This document shows, piece after piece, positions 7,975 to 16,410 of a stretch of DNA of 64,000 bases; position 1 is the first letter of the stretch, and every line of letters begins with the position of its first letter. The DNA comes from Burkholderia sp. Ax-1719. GTDB lineage: Bacteria > Pseudomonadota > Gammaproteobacteria > Burkholderiales > Burkholderiaceae. The stretch covers positions 62,001 through 126,000 of the forward strand of contig NZ_VWWJ01000012.1 of the NCBI RefSeq assembly GCF_011753055.1, given 5' to 3'. The position numbers and the translations under genes are program-made. The notes beneath the pieces were generated by a model, which was not told the DNA's origin, ran no database searches, and saw nothing but the letters and a program-made list of their open reading frames with translations.

Positions 7975-9048
7975 TTGAAGCACTTCATTGCCGCGGGGTT
8001 GACGGGTATCTGCGCCGTCTCGTCTGCATGGGCGCAAAGCAGCGTCACGCTATACGGCAGCCTGGATGCAGGCGTGGCCTACGTCAGCAACGTAGGCGGC
8101 CATTCGAAGTGGATGGAAGAACAGGGCAATATGCAGCCCGACCGCTGGGGCCTGCGCGGCCGTGAGGATCTGGGCGGTGGCCTGAAGGCAATCTTCCAGC
8201 TGGAAAACGGCTTCTATACGAACACGGGCGCGATGGCGAAGGCCAATACCCTGTTCAATCGTCAGGCGTACGTGGGCTTGAGCTCAGACCAGTTCGGCAC
8301 GCTCACGCTCGGCCATCAGACGCCGTTCTCGTTCGACGTGCTCGATCCGTTCAGCACCGCCTATCTGGCGGCAAGCTGGTACGCATTCCACCCAGGCAAT
8401 ATCGATGAACTCGCGGATACCGGCGTGGTGCCCTACGACAACTCGGTGAAGTATCGCTCTCCTGAGTTTTACGGCTTCACCGCCGGCGCGATGCTGGGTC
8501 TTGGCAATACGTCGAACTTCTCGACCGGCCGCACAATGGCATTTTCGCTTAGTTATGCGAATGGTCCGTTCAAGGCGGGCGCGACGTGGTCGAACGAACA
8601 TGACCGCAGCGTGTCGATGTCGACCACGGGCCTCACGACCTTCCAGGGCCAGGCCGCCGCCAGCTACGTGGCGAGCAAGGTGGAAAACATGGGGATCGGC
8701 GCGTCGTATACGTTCGGCAAGGTGATGGTGCACGGCTTGTATACGCGCACCAAGCTGGAGTCGAACGGCTATTCGGACACCTTCCAGAGCTACGACACAG
8801 GCGCGAACTACCAGGTGACGACCGCCAACAGCATCGTCGGTGGTGCGGCCACCACGACGCTATCGGGCCGCCGCTGGAGCCAGGTGATGATCGGCGATGT
8901 GTATGCGCTTTCGAAAAGCACGCAGGTCTACGTGAACGCACTGTACGAGCACGCCAATTCGAACGCGCAGGCGGCGTTCTTCACGGCAGGCGTGTCGAGC
9001 GGGCGCAATCAGACCATCGTGCTCACCGGCATCCATCACTCGTTCTGA
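7975..9048 (+). CDS. Gram-negative porin (outer-membrane general porin, Burkholderia type)
   Basis: The 357 aa protein has a signal peptide ending at AWA and the mature start QSSVTLYGSLDAG, typical of Burkholderiales trimeric 16-strand porins. The C-terminus ends in Phe (HHSF), the usual signal for outer-membrane assembly. The start codon is TTG at 7975, supported by AGGAG at 7963-7967. It is divergent from the Rieske operon and shares its regulatory region, so it probably admits the substrate of that pathway. A second, longer porin is at 52384. Confidence 0.92.
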   Translation: MKHFIAAGLTGICAVSSAWAQSSVTLYGSLDAGVAYVSNVGGHSKWMEEQGNMQPDRWGLRGREDLGGGLKAIFQLENGFYTNTGAMAKANTLFNRQAYVGLSSDQFGTLTLGHQTPFSFDVLDPFSTAYLAASWYAFHPGNIDELADTGVVPYDNSVKYRSPEFYGFTAGAMLGLGNTSNFSTGRTMAFSLSYANGPFKAGATWSNEHDRSVSMSTTGLTTFQGQAAASYVASKVENMGIGASYTFGKVMVHGLYTRTKLESNGYSDTFQSYDTGANYQVTTANSIVGGAATTTLSGRRWSQVMIGDVYALSKSTQVYVNALYEHANSNAQAAFFTAGVSSGRNQTIVLTGIHHSF

Positions 9049-9071
9049 TGACCGATGCCTGACGCCCGACG

Positions 9072-10031
9072 TCAGGCGCCGTGCAGGCTGCGTCGTTGCA
9101 TGGCGTGCACGGCCTGGGCCGCGGTCGGGTCGCCGGGCAGCGGCCGGTAGTTCAGGCACGCCGAGAGATCCATCGCCGCGGCACAGACGGCGGACACCAG
9201 CGGCCCGCGTTCGACATCGCCGATATCCGAACGCGGCACCGTCGCGGTCAACGCGGCGACGATGCGCCCCGACTGGTCGCGCACCGGCGCGCTCACCACC
9301 GAAATGCCGGTCTCGAACGACGCCTCGCTCAGCGCGTAGCCCTGCTCCGCGAACTCGCGCACGCGCGTGTAAAGATCGGCGACCGTGGCGGGCGTGCGCT
9401 CCGTGTAACGTTCCAGTTGCTTCTCGGGATAGAGCGCACGCAGTTCCATGAGCGAGAGATCGCCCATCAGCACCTGGCCGTGCACGGTCGCGTGCGCGGG
9501 CAGGCGCGTCCCCACATGCACCTTCACGGAGCTGAACATCGGCTCGCGCGTCTGCGCCTTGGCGACGAACACCACGTCGCGCTGGTCGCGAATCAGCAGA
9601 TGCGTGCTCAGGCCAGTGGCGTCGCGCAGGCGCTCCAGCACCGGCGTGCCGAAGTCGGTCAGTTCCAGCGAACTCAGGTATTCGAAGCCCAGACGCAGCA
9701 CCGCCACGCTCAGCCGGTACTGGCGGTCGCCGTTAGCGCGCTCGATGAAGCCGAGCGCTTCGAGCGTTTGCAGCAGACGAAACGTCGTGGTGCGCGGGAT
9801 GCCGATGCGCCGCGACAGTTCGGGCGCGCCCAGCACCGGCTCGCGCGCCGAGAACTCGGCAAGAATGCGCAAGCCGCGTTCGAGCCCCGGCACGAGATAG
9901 GTGGAAGCACCGCCGCTCTCGTCGTCGGTATCGATTTCCGCCTGGGCGGTTTGCGTCTCCTCGGCAGGCAGCGCTTCGCGCTTGCCAGGCGCCGCGCTAC
10001 GGCGCGCGCCAGTCGTATTTTTGGTGGCCAT
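9072..10031 (-). CDS. IclR-family transcriptional regulator (second copy)
   Basis: The 319 aa protein has a winged helix-turn-helix (LSRRIGIPRTTTFRLLQTLEALG) followed by an IclR effector domain, after an Ala/Lys/Thr-rich tail of about 50 residues. It matches the IclR protein at 2497-3387 closely from the DNA-binding domain to the CLNYRP near the end, so the two are paralogues. The ATG at 10031 is preferred over one at 10100, which would leave no room for a promoter and would touch the candidate operator at 10101. The gene converges on the porin. The pair may respond to the same or related effectors. Confidence 0.92.
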   Translation of the reverse strand: MATKNTTGARRSAAPGKREALPAEETQTAQAEIDTDDESGGASTYLVPGLERGLRILAEFSAREPVLGAPELSRRIGIPRTTTFRLLQTLEALGFIERANGDRQYRLSVAVLRLGFEYLSSLELTDFGTPVLERLRDATGLSTHLLIRDQRDVVFVAKAQTREPMFSSVKVHVGTRLPAHATVHGQVLMGDLSLMELRALYPEKQLERYTERTPATVADLYTRVREFAEQGYALSEASFETGISVVSAPVRDQSGRIVAALTATVPRSDIGDVERGPLVSAVCAAAMDLSACLNYRPLPGDPTAAQAVHAMQRRSLHGA

Positions 10032-10100
10032 GGGCGGCTGGAACCTGCTTGAATCTGTTGGACCAATCGGTGATGGGGGCAATGATAACGCGAAGCGCAC

Positions 10101-10116
10101 CCACCACCTATGGAAC
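10101..10116. promoter_or_regulatory. Candidate IclR operator upstream of the second IclR gene
   Basis: CCACCACCTATGGAAC matches the sites at 7516 and 7799 in the CCAYxTAYGGAAC core and lies about 70 bp upstream of the chosen start of the IclR gene at 10031. The left arm is weaker than in the other two. It would fit autoregulation. Confidence 0.4.
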
Positions 10117-10121
10117 AGAAT

Positions 10122-11270
10122 TCAGGCCAGACCGGCCGGGTTCGAAATGCGCAGCCGCCAGAGACCGTCCGCGCCGCGCGACAGCACCTGGGTGGCGGTA
10201 CCTGATTCGGTGTGAGTGCCGCTTTCGGCATCTGGGATGGTCAGTGTCCAGTCCATCAGCACAAGCGCGATTTCCTCGCTGACGAGCGTTCGGCGCACCG
10301 TATTTTTGATCTTCGCGCCCATCTTCAGCAATTTGGATAACTGATGATGCAGCGTCGCGCAGTCGCTTTCGACGATTTCACCGTTGGTCATGCGCATCGT
10401 GGCGTTGTCGGTGAAAAGCGCGAGCAACGCGTCAGCGTCGCCTGCGTTGAATGCGGCGTCGAACGCCACGGGCACAGCGTCGGGCGTGAGCGCCGTAAGC
10501 GTGCCGACAAAGCGACGAATCAAGGCTGCCAGTGCGCCTGGCGCTTCCAGCGGCGACAGATGGCCCACGCCCGGCAACACTTCGAGTTGCGCGCCGGCGA
10601 TTCGCGGCATCAATTCCGCCTTGAGCGTTTCGACGCGATCCACCTGATCCCGCTCGCCCACAATCACCAGCACGGGAACGGCGATGGCAGCCACCTGAAC
10701 GCTGATGTCTTCGCGCATCGCCACGTTCGGCCACGCGGCCTTTGCTTGCGGCGCGCCGCGCAGGCTGTCTTCGATCACCTGTTCGCGCTGCTCCGGCGCA
10801 AGCGGGCTGCCGCTCAACACCTGATCGAGCACCGCGCCGACCGACTCGCGCGTATCGTAGGCGTGCAGCATGGCCGCTCGCGCCTCATCGGGCAAGGCCA
10901 TCGGTGTGGGCGGCGAAGGCGCCACCAGCACCAGCCCTTCCAGCCCGCGCGGGCGGCGCGACGCCAGCAATTGCGCGACCTTCCCGCCCATCGAATGCCC
11001 GATCAGCACGTAACGTTCGAGACCCAGCGCTTCGATTGCGCCCTGCGCGTCGTTGGCGAGATCGGCAATTGAGTAGCCGTGGGGCGGCGCGTCCGAATCA
11101 CCCCAGCCGCGATGGTCGGTGGCGATAGTGCGATACGTGCTCGCCAGCGCGTCGGTGACCAGGCGCCAGGTGCGCGACGACCCGCCCCAGTAGTGCAGAA
11201 ACACCAGCGTCTGCTCGCCCTGCCCCGCCTCCACCGCATGAATGCGGATGCCGTTCGTTTCGATGTTCAT
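10122..11270 (-). CDS. Alpha/beta hydrolase fused to a SnoaL-like domain
   Basis: The 382 aa protein has two parts. Residues 1 to about 260 form an alpha/beta hydrolase (FLHYWGGSSRTW, nucleophile elbow GHSMG with Ser near 93, acid in GERDQVD, base His in GVGHLSPLE). Residues from about 270 to the end form a SnoaL / NTF2-like cone domain (FDAAFNAGDADALLALFTDNA). An AAGGAG lies 8-12 bp before the ATG at 11270; an upstream in-frame start at 11561 would run through the LysR gene. The fusion may couple hydrolysis to a second step or to substrate binding. It is divergent from the LysR gene at 11404, its probable regulator. Confidence 0.85.
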   Translation of the reverse strand: MNIETNGIRIHAVEAGQGEQTLVFLHYWGGSSRTWRLVTDALASTYRTIATDHRGWGDSDAPPHGYSIADLANDAQGAIEALGLERYVLIGHSMGGKVAQLLASRRPRGLEGLVLVAPSPPTPMALPDEARAAMLHAYDTRESVGAVLDQVLSGSPLAPEQREQVIEDSLRGAPQAKAAWPNVAMREDISVQVAAIAVPVLVIVGERDQVDRVETLKAELMPRIAGAQLEVLPGVGHLSPLEAPGALAALIRRFVGTLTALTPDAVPVAFDAAFNAGDADALLALFTDNATMRMTNGEIVESDCATLHHQLSKLLKMGAKIKNTVRRTLVSEEIALVLMDWTLTIPDAESGTHTESGTATQVLSRGADGLWRLRISNPAGLA

Positions 11271-11403
11271 GGTCACGCTCCTTTGCGTTGGGTTGTTGAA
11301 ACCGTGAACACATCGTAGATCCGTGCATCCTGCTTGATAATTGGCGATCCGTGAGCGCCAGTCGATAATAAAATGATCGAATTGCGCAACAGGAAACCTG
11401 CTT

Positions 11404-12330
11404 ATGGACCGCTTCACCTGCATCGGCGTCTTCGTTGCCGCCGTCGAGGAAGGCAGTTTCGCCGCTGCGGCGCGGCGCTTCGGGCTTTCGCCTGCGATGG
11501 CGGGCAAGTACGTCAGCGCGTTGGAAGCCGATCTCAACGTGCGCCTGCTCCAGCGCACCACGCGCCGCCTGAGCCTGACCGATGCCGGGCACGCCTACCA
11601 CGAGCGCTGCAAGCGCATTCTGGAAGCCTTCGACGAAGCCAATCGCGAAGCCGGCGCGTCGCAAAGCATCGCGCGCGGCCTGCTGCGCGTCGCCGCGCCC
11701 GTCACCTTCGGTGCGCTGCACCTGGGCGACGCCATTGCCAGTTATATGGCGGCGCATCCGCACGTCAACGTGGAGACCGTGCTGAGCGACCGTTACGCCG
11801 ACCTGCTCGAACTGCAGGCCGATGTGGCAATCCGCATCGGCCGTCTGCCCGATTCCGGGCTGGTCGCGCGACGCATCGCGCCGTGCCGCATGGTGCTGTG
11901 CGCCGCGCCGGCGTGGCTCAAGCAGAACGGCACGCCGCGCACGCCCGACGACCTGCGCGACGCTGCGCGCCTGGCTTTCGGCGAAGCGGTGTCGGCGGGC
12001 GACTGGACGGTGATCGACGCGCAGGAGCGCGCGCATGTGATCGACGGCCCGTGCCGCCTGCGCGCCAACAATATGCAGATGCTACTGGCCGCCGCACGCG
12101 CGGGCGCGGGCATCGCTTACGGACCGACCTTCGTGTTCGGCGAAGCGCTGGCGCGCGGCGAACTGCTCGCGCTGCTGCCTGCGTACCGCACACCGGAGTT
12201 GACGATTCAGGCCGTCTATCCCAGCGCGCGCCACGTGCCGCTCAAGTTGCGCGCGTTTATCGATCATCTCGCCAGCGCATTCGGCGACGCGCCGCCCTGG
12301 GACAGCGCGCCGCCGCGTTCGAAACGCTGA
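11404..12330 (+). CDS. LysR-family transcriptional regulator
   Basis: The 308 aa protein has an N-terminal LysR winged helix (FVAAVEEGSFAAAARRFGLSPAMAGKYVSALE) and a periplasmic-binding-like effector domain. It resembles the group of LysR proteins that control neighbouring oxidoreductase or hydrolase genes. It is divergent from the hydrolase/SnoaL gene with 133 bp between the two starts, the classic LysR arrangement of self-repression and target activation. The intergenic region is AT-rich but I see no clear T-N11-A palindrome. Confidence 0.9.
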   Translation: MDRFTCIGVFVAAVEEGSFAAAARRFGLSPAMAGKYVSALEADLNVRLLQRTTRRLSLTDAGHAYHERCKRILEAFDEANREAGASQSIARGLLRVAAPVTFGALHLGDAIASYMAAHPHVNVETVLSDRYADLLELQADVAIRIGRLPDSGLVARRIAPCRMVLCAAPAWLKQNGTPRTPDDLRDAARLAFGEAVSAGDWTVIDAQERAHVIDGPCRLRANNMQMLLAAARAGAGIAYGPTFVFGEALARGELLALLPAYRTPELTIQAVYPSARHVPLKLRAFIDHLASAFGDAPPWDSAPPRSKR

Positions 12331-12363
12331 CGCCTTGATTGCCTGTTGTAGCGAGCGCGATCT

Positions 12364-13134
12364 TTACTCGACCGGAATCGGGTTGTCGACGACGAACTGA
12401 TTGAATTGCTCCACGAACGCATGTTCGTTCGGTCCGGCGTTGTCGCGCATCGGCTTCGCGGCTTCGACGATCACTTCGTGCGTAGCCGTTTCCAGGCGCT
12501 GCAGCGTTTCGGCAATAAACGCGTCGAGCGGCATGGCGCGCGGATCGCCGCTCTTGTGGACCAGATCGGTATCGACCCACGGCGGCGCGATTTCGAGCAC
12601 GCGCACGCTGGTGTTACGCAGCACGAAACGCTGCGACAGCGTGTACGAATGGATCGCAGCCTTGGTCGCCGAATAGAGCGCCGTAGGCGCGAGCGGCACA
12701 TAGGCGAGCACGGAACTGTTATTGATGATCCACGACTCGGACTGCTGCTTCAGATGCTCGACAAAAGCCGCGCTAACACGCACCGGACCGAGCAGATTGG
12801 TTTCGACGAGATGCACTGCGGCGGCATCGGCCTTTGCGTCCATCGCCGTGCCCACGTCGTCGAAAGGCATGATGCCGGCGTTATTGATCACCACGTTCAG
12901 CGACGGATAACGCGCGATCAGTTGCTGCGCGACGGCGCGAATCTGCTCTGCGTTGCCGATGTCGAGTTCGACCGTGTCGATCTCCGGATTCTGCCTGGCG
13001 ATCTCGTCCAGCAGCGACTTGCGCCGTCCCGCGACGATCACCTTGTTGCCGCGGACGCTCAGCGCTTCAGCCAGTGCCCGGCCGATTCCCGACGTCCCGC
13101 CCGTGATGAATACCGTGTTTCCAGTGAGTTTCAT
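12364..13134 (-). CDS. SDR-family oxidoreductase, DltE-like
   Basis: The 256 aa protein is a classical SDR with TGGTSGIG near residue 12, NNAG near residue 88, a catalytic Ser in NNSSVLA and YSATK. The pattern IMPFDD and the C-terminal region resemble the DltE-like oxidoreductases common in bacteria. It lies 57 nt downstream of another SDR gene (13192-13989) on the same strand, so the two are probably co-transcribed. The substrate is unknown. It converges on the LysR gene. Confidence 0.88.
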   Translation of the reverse strand: MKLTGNTVFITGGTSGIGRALAEALSVRGNKVIVAGRRKSLLDEIARQNPEIDTVELDIGNAEQIRAVAQQLIARYPSLNVVINNAGIMPFDDVGTAMDAKADAAAVHLVETNLLGPVRVSAAFVEHLKQQSESWIINNSSVLAYVPLAPTALYSATKAAIHSYTLSQRFVLRNTSVRVLEIAPPWVDTDLVHKSGDPRAMPLDAFIAETLQRLETATHEVIVEAAKPMRDNAGPNEHAFVEQFNQFVVDNPIPVE

Positions 13135-13191
13135 GATTCGATATCCTGATCAAATGAATGACATACAGCGACGAAATCCAGTGTGTACTGT

Positions 13192-13989
13192 TCAAGCTGC
13201 CGTATAGCGGCTAGCGGGCGTGTTGCTCGATAGATGCGGCGCCATCGTGCGACGGGCACGCTCGTAGGCGTCCCACTCCTCACCCGCATGCAACGACGGA
13301 ATCGTCACGAGTTCGCCGCGCTCAAAGCCCTTGAGCGCGGCGTCCACCATCGCATGCGCCGACATGACGATTTCCTGCGGCAAATGCTCGACCGGCAAAC
13401 CGCCCGTCTGCCAGAAGTCGGTGGCCGTGGCGCCGGGCAGTACGGCCTGCACCTGCACGCCCTTGCCCGCCAGTTCGTGATGCAGCGACTGGCTGAAGGC
13501 CAGCACGAACGCCTTGCTGCCGCCATACACGCCGTTGAGCGTTTCCGGCGAAATCGCCACGATCGACGAGATATTGATGAGCGCGCCCTTGCCGCGCGCC
13601 ACGAAACCCGGCACCGCTGCGTAGGTCAGACGCGTGAGCGCGCCCACATTCAGGTCGATCAGGCGCGACATCGCATCCACATCGCTTTCCAGCAGCGGCG
13701 TGTGCGTGCCCACGCCCGCGTTGTTGACCAGCAGCGTGATGCTTGCGTCTTCTTTGAGCTTCGCTTCCACGCTGGCGAGACCCGCGCGGTCGTTCAGATC
13801 GGCGTCGATGATCTCGACGCTTTGATGCGTTTCATTGGTAATGCGATCGGCCAGCGCGATCAGCCGCTCGCGATTGCGGGCGACCAGAATGAGGTCATAG
13901 CCGCGCTGGGCCAGACGCTCCGCATAAACCGCACCGATGCCCGATGATGCGCCGGTAATGAGGGCCGTACCTGCATATGCCTGTGCCAT
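13192..13989 (-). CDS. SDR-family NAD(P)-dependent oxidoreductase
   Basis: The 265 aa protein has the motifs TGASSGIG (about residue 13), NNAG, a Ser in NISSIVA and YGGSK, so all catalytic residues are present. It belongs to the DltE/YqjQ-like group of SDRs that act on small carbonyl compounds. It is the first gene of a two-SDR unit and is divergent, across 133 bp, from a GlxA-type AraC regulator at 14123. That arrangement suggests inducible control of both SDR genes by the regulator. Confidence 0.88.
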   Translation of the reverse strand: MAQAYAGTALITGASSGIGAVYAERLAQRGYDLILVARNRERLIALADRITNETHQSVEIIDADLNDRAGLASVEAKLKEDASITLLVNNAGVGTHTPLLESDVDAMSRLIDLNVGALTRLTYAAVPGFVARGKGALINISSIVAISPETLNGVYGGSKAFVLAFSQSLHHELAGKGVQVQAVLPGATATDFWQTGGLPVEHLPQEIVMSAHAMVDAALKGFERGELVTIPSLHAGEEWDAYERARRTMAPHLSSNTPASRYTAA

Positions 13990-14122
13990 GATGTGACTCC
14001 GTTTTCGGGGTAATCCGTAGAGAAAAAGTGTGGTGCCGTGAGTGCATTCTGGCGATTACGGCGCGCGACGGAAATGACGTATTTGGGTATGATTCCGGAC
14101 ATCAAATGACCGGAGAACGGAC

Positions 14123-15106
14123 ATGCACCGGATCGGCTTCTTGCTGAGCGAAGGCTTCCAGATCATGACGCTCGCCCCGCAGTCGGTGTTCGAGCACGCG
14201 AACCTGACCGCTGGCGAAACGTTCTACCGGTTGGAGAACTTCTCGCCGGAAGGCGGCGAAGTGCGTTCTTCGCTCAATATCCCCGTTGGCTCGCGGGCAC
14301 TGCGTGGGCGCATCGAGATCGACACCTGGATCGTCGCGGGCGTGAACGACCCGCTCATCGAACCGCCGCCGCCGAAAATCCTCGCCTTCCTGCGCAAGAC
14401 CGCGCCACGCGCGCGGCGGATCGCCGGCATCTGCACGGGCGGCTTCGTGCTGGCCGCGGCGGGGCTGCTGGAGCAGCGTCGCGCCACCACGCACTGGTTC
14501 TATGGGCGTGAGATGCAGAGGCGCTATCCGCACATTCGCGTGGAAGAGGACCGCATCTATATCGTCGATGGGCCGATCTGGACTTCGGCGGGCATGACGG
14601 CCGGCCTCGATCTGGCGCTCGCGATGGTGGAAAAGGATCTGGGCGCGGAAATCGCACGCTCCGTGGCGCACAAACTGGTGATGCATCAGCGGCGCGCGGG
14701 CGGCCAATCGCAGCACTCGGAAATGCTCGATCTCGCGCCGAAGTCGGACCGCATCCAGAACGCGCTCAATTACGCGCGCCAGAACCTGCATAGCACGCTG
14801 ACCGTCGAGGAACTGGCCGGGCGCGTGCATCTGAGTCCGCGCCAGTTCAGCCGCATTTTCACGCTGGAAACCGGACAATCGCCCGCCAAGGCCATCGAAG
14901 GGCTGCGGCTGGAAGCGGCGCGGTTGATGATCGAGCAAAGCCGCCATCCGCTCGACGTGATCGCCACGGAAACCGGCTTTCGCGACCGCCGCCATCTGCG
15001 CGAGGCGTTCGTGCGCGGCTTCGGTATTCCGCCTCAGGCGGTGCGCAGGGAGGCGCGGAGCGAGATGCGCGAGAACGTGCGCAACGACGAACCGCATCCA
15101 GCCTGA
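14123..15106 (+). CDS. GlxA-family AraC regulator with DJ-1/PfpI domain
   Basis: The 327 aa protein has an N-terminal DJ-1/PfpI-like amidotransferase-type domain with the nucleophile elbow ICTGGF near residue 110, and a C-terminal AraC domain with two helix-turn-helix units (VEELAGRVHLSPRQFSRIF and LDVIATETGFRDRRHLREAF). GlxA-type regulators sense small metabolites and usually activate adjacent genes; here the divergent SDR pair is the obvious target. An AACGGAC stretch before the ATG is a plausible but weak ribosome binding site. Confidence 0.92.
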   Translation: MHRIGFLLSEGFQIMTLAPQSVFEHANLTAGETFYRLENFSPEGGEVRSSLNIPVGSRALRGRIEIDTWIVAGVNDPLIEPPPPKILAFLRKTAPRARRIAGICTGGFVLAAAGLLEQRRATTHWFYGREMQRRYPHIRVEEDRIYIVDGPIWTSAGMTAGLDLALAMVEKDLGAEIARSVAHKLVMHQRRAGGQSQHSEMLDLAPKSDRIQNALNYARQNLHSTLTVEELAGRVHLSPRQFSRIFTLETGQSPAKAIEGLRLEAARLMIEQSRHPLDVIATETGFRDRRHLREAFVRGFGIPPQAVRREARSEMRENVRNDEPHPA

Positions 15107-15177
15107 CGCGCTGCACTACAATCGCAGCACTCGCGCGCAGCGCGCATGTCACTCAAACGAACCCCGCCTCACCCCTC

Positions 15178-16410
15178 ATGCGTATTCTCCACACCTCGGA
15201 CTGGCACCTGGGCCAAAACTTCATGGGCAAAAGCCGTCAGGCCGAGCATCGGCAACTGATCGACTGGCTCGTGGTTCAGGTCGACGAGCATGCCGTCGAT
15301 GCCGTGCTGATCGCCGGCGATATCTTCGATACCGGCACACCGCCCAGCTACGCGCGCGAACTGTATAGCGATCTCGTGGTGCGCCTGCATGCGGCCGGCG
15401 TGGCCTTGCTGTTGCTCGGCGGCAATCACGATTCTGTGGCGACGCTGCGCGAAAGCAGCGCCTTGCTGGAGCGGCTGTCAGCGCGCGTCGTGCCCCATGC
15501 CGACGCGCCCGAAGCGCAGGTGCGCGTGCTGCCGTTGCGCGCGCAGGCCGGGCCCGGTTGCGTGGTCTGCGCCGTGCCCTTCATTCGCGCGCGCGATGTG
15601 ATGCAAAGCGAGTACGGTCAGAGCGCGGAGCAGAAGCAGCAAACCCTGCAGCTTGCGATTCAGGCCTATTATCAAGCGGTTTTTGCCGCCGCCGACGCGC
15701 AGCGCAAGGCGCTCGAAGCCGAGCTGGGCCATGCCGTGCCGCTGATCGCCACCGGCCATCTCACGACGGTGGGCGCAAGCGCGAGCGAATCCGTACGCGA
15801 GATTTATGTGGGCGCGCTCGAAGCGTTCCCCACCAGCGCGTTTCCGCCGGTCGATTACATCGCGCTCGGTCATATTCATCGACCGCAAAAGGTGGGGGGC
15901 CTCGCGCATATCCGCTATAGCGGTTCGCCAATTGCGCTGAGTTTCGATGAAGCCACGCAGCAGAAGGAAATGCTCGTGGTCGAACTGGGCGAAGCGGGCC
16001 TCGAATCCGTCACGCCGCTGCCGGTCCCCGTGTTCCAACCGCTCGTCGCGCTCAAGGGCAATCTCAAGACGCTGCCCGATGCGTTTGCGAAAGCCGCGAA
16101 GGATGCCAGCGCCGAGCGTCCCGTGTGGATCGAAGTCACCGTGGCCGAAGACGACTATCTGGCCGATCTGCCCGCACGCATCCAGACGCTTACCGAAGGC
16201 CTGCCCGTGGAAGTGTTGCGCATTCGCCGCGAACGCGGCAATAACGTGGCGCAGCTGTCCGCCGATGCGGGCGTCACGCTCGATGAACTCGATCCGCTCG
16301 ATGTGTTCGCGCGCCGTCTCGCTCACGAAACACTCGACGACGAAGTACGCGAAGCGCTCACTGTGCGCTATAAGTCCATCGTCGCGTCGACCGTGGAGGG
16401 CGAGGCATGA
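15178..16410 (+). CDS. sbcD: Nuclease subunit SbcD (Mre11 homologue)
   Basis: The 410 aa protein is a calcineurin-like metallophosphoesterase with the ordered motifs SDWHLGQ (residue 7 on), GDIFDTG (about 50), GGNHDS (about 82) and GHIH (about 228) that bind two Mn ions. With SbcC it forms the SbcCD complex, which cleaves DNA hairpins and protein-blocked ends and processes palindromes. Length and motifs match the family. The stop codon overlaps the sbcC start by ATGA, so the two subunits are coupled in translation. The AraC gene upstream is on the same strand but unrelated. Confidence 0.96.
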   Translation: MRILHTSDWHLGQNFMGKSRQAEHRQLIDWLVVQVDEHAVDAVLIAGDIFDTGTPPSYARELYSDLVVRLHAAGVALLLLGGNHDSVATLRESSALLERLSARVVPHADAPEAQVRVLPLRAQAGPGCVVCAVPFIRARDVMQSEYGQSAEQKQQTLQLAIQAYYQAVFAAADAQRKALEAELGHAVPLIATGHLTTVGASASESVREIYVGALEAFPTSAFPPVDYIALGHIHRPQKVGGLAHIRYSGSPIALSFDEATQQKEMLVVELGEAGLESVTPLPVPVFQPLVALKGNLKTLPDAFAKAAKDASAERPVWIEVTVAEDDYLADLPARIQTLTEGLPVEVLRIRRERGNNVAQLSADAGVTLDELDPLDVFARRLAHETLDDEVREALTVRYKSIVASTVEGEA

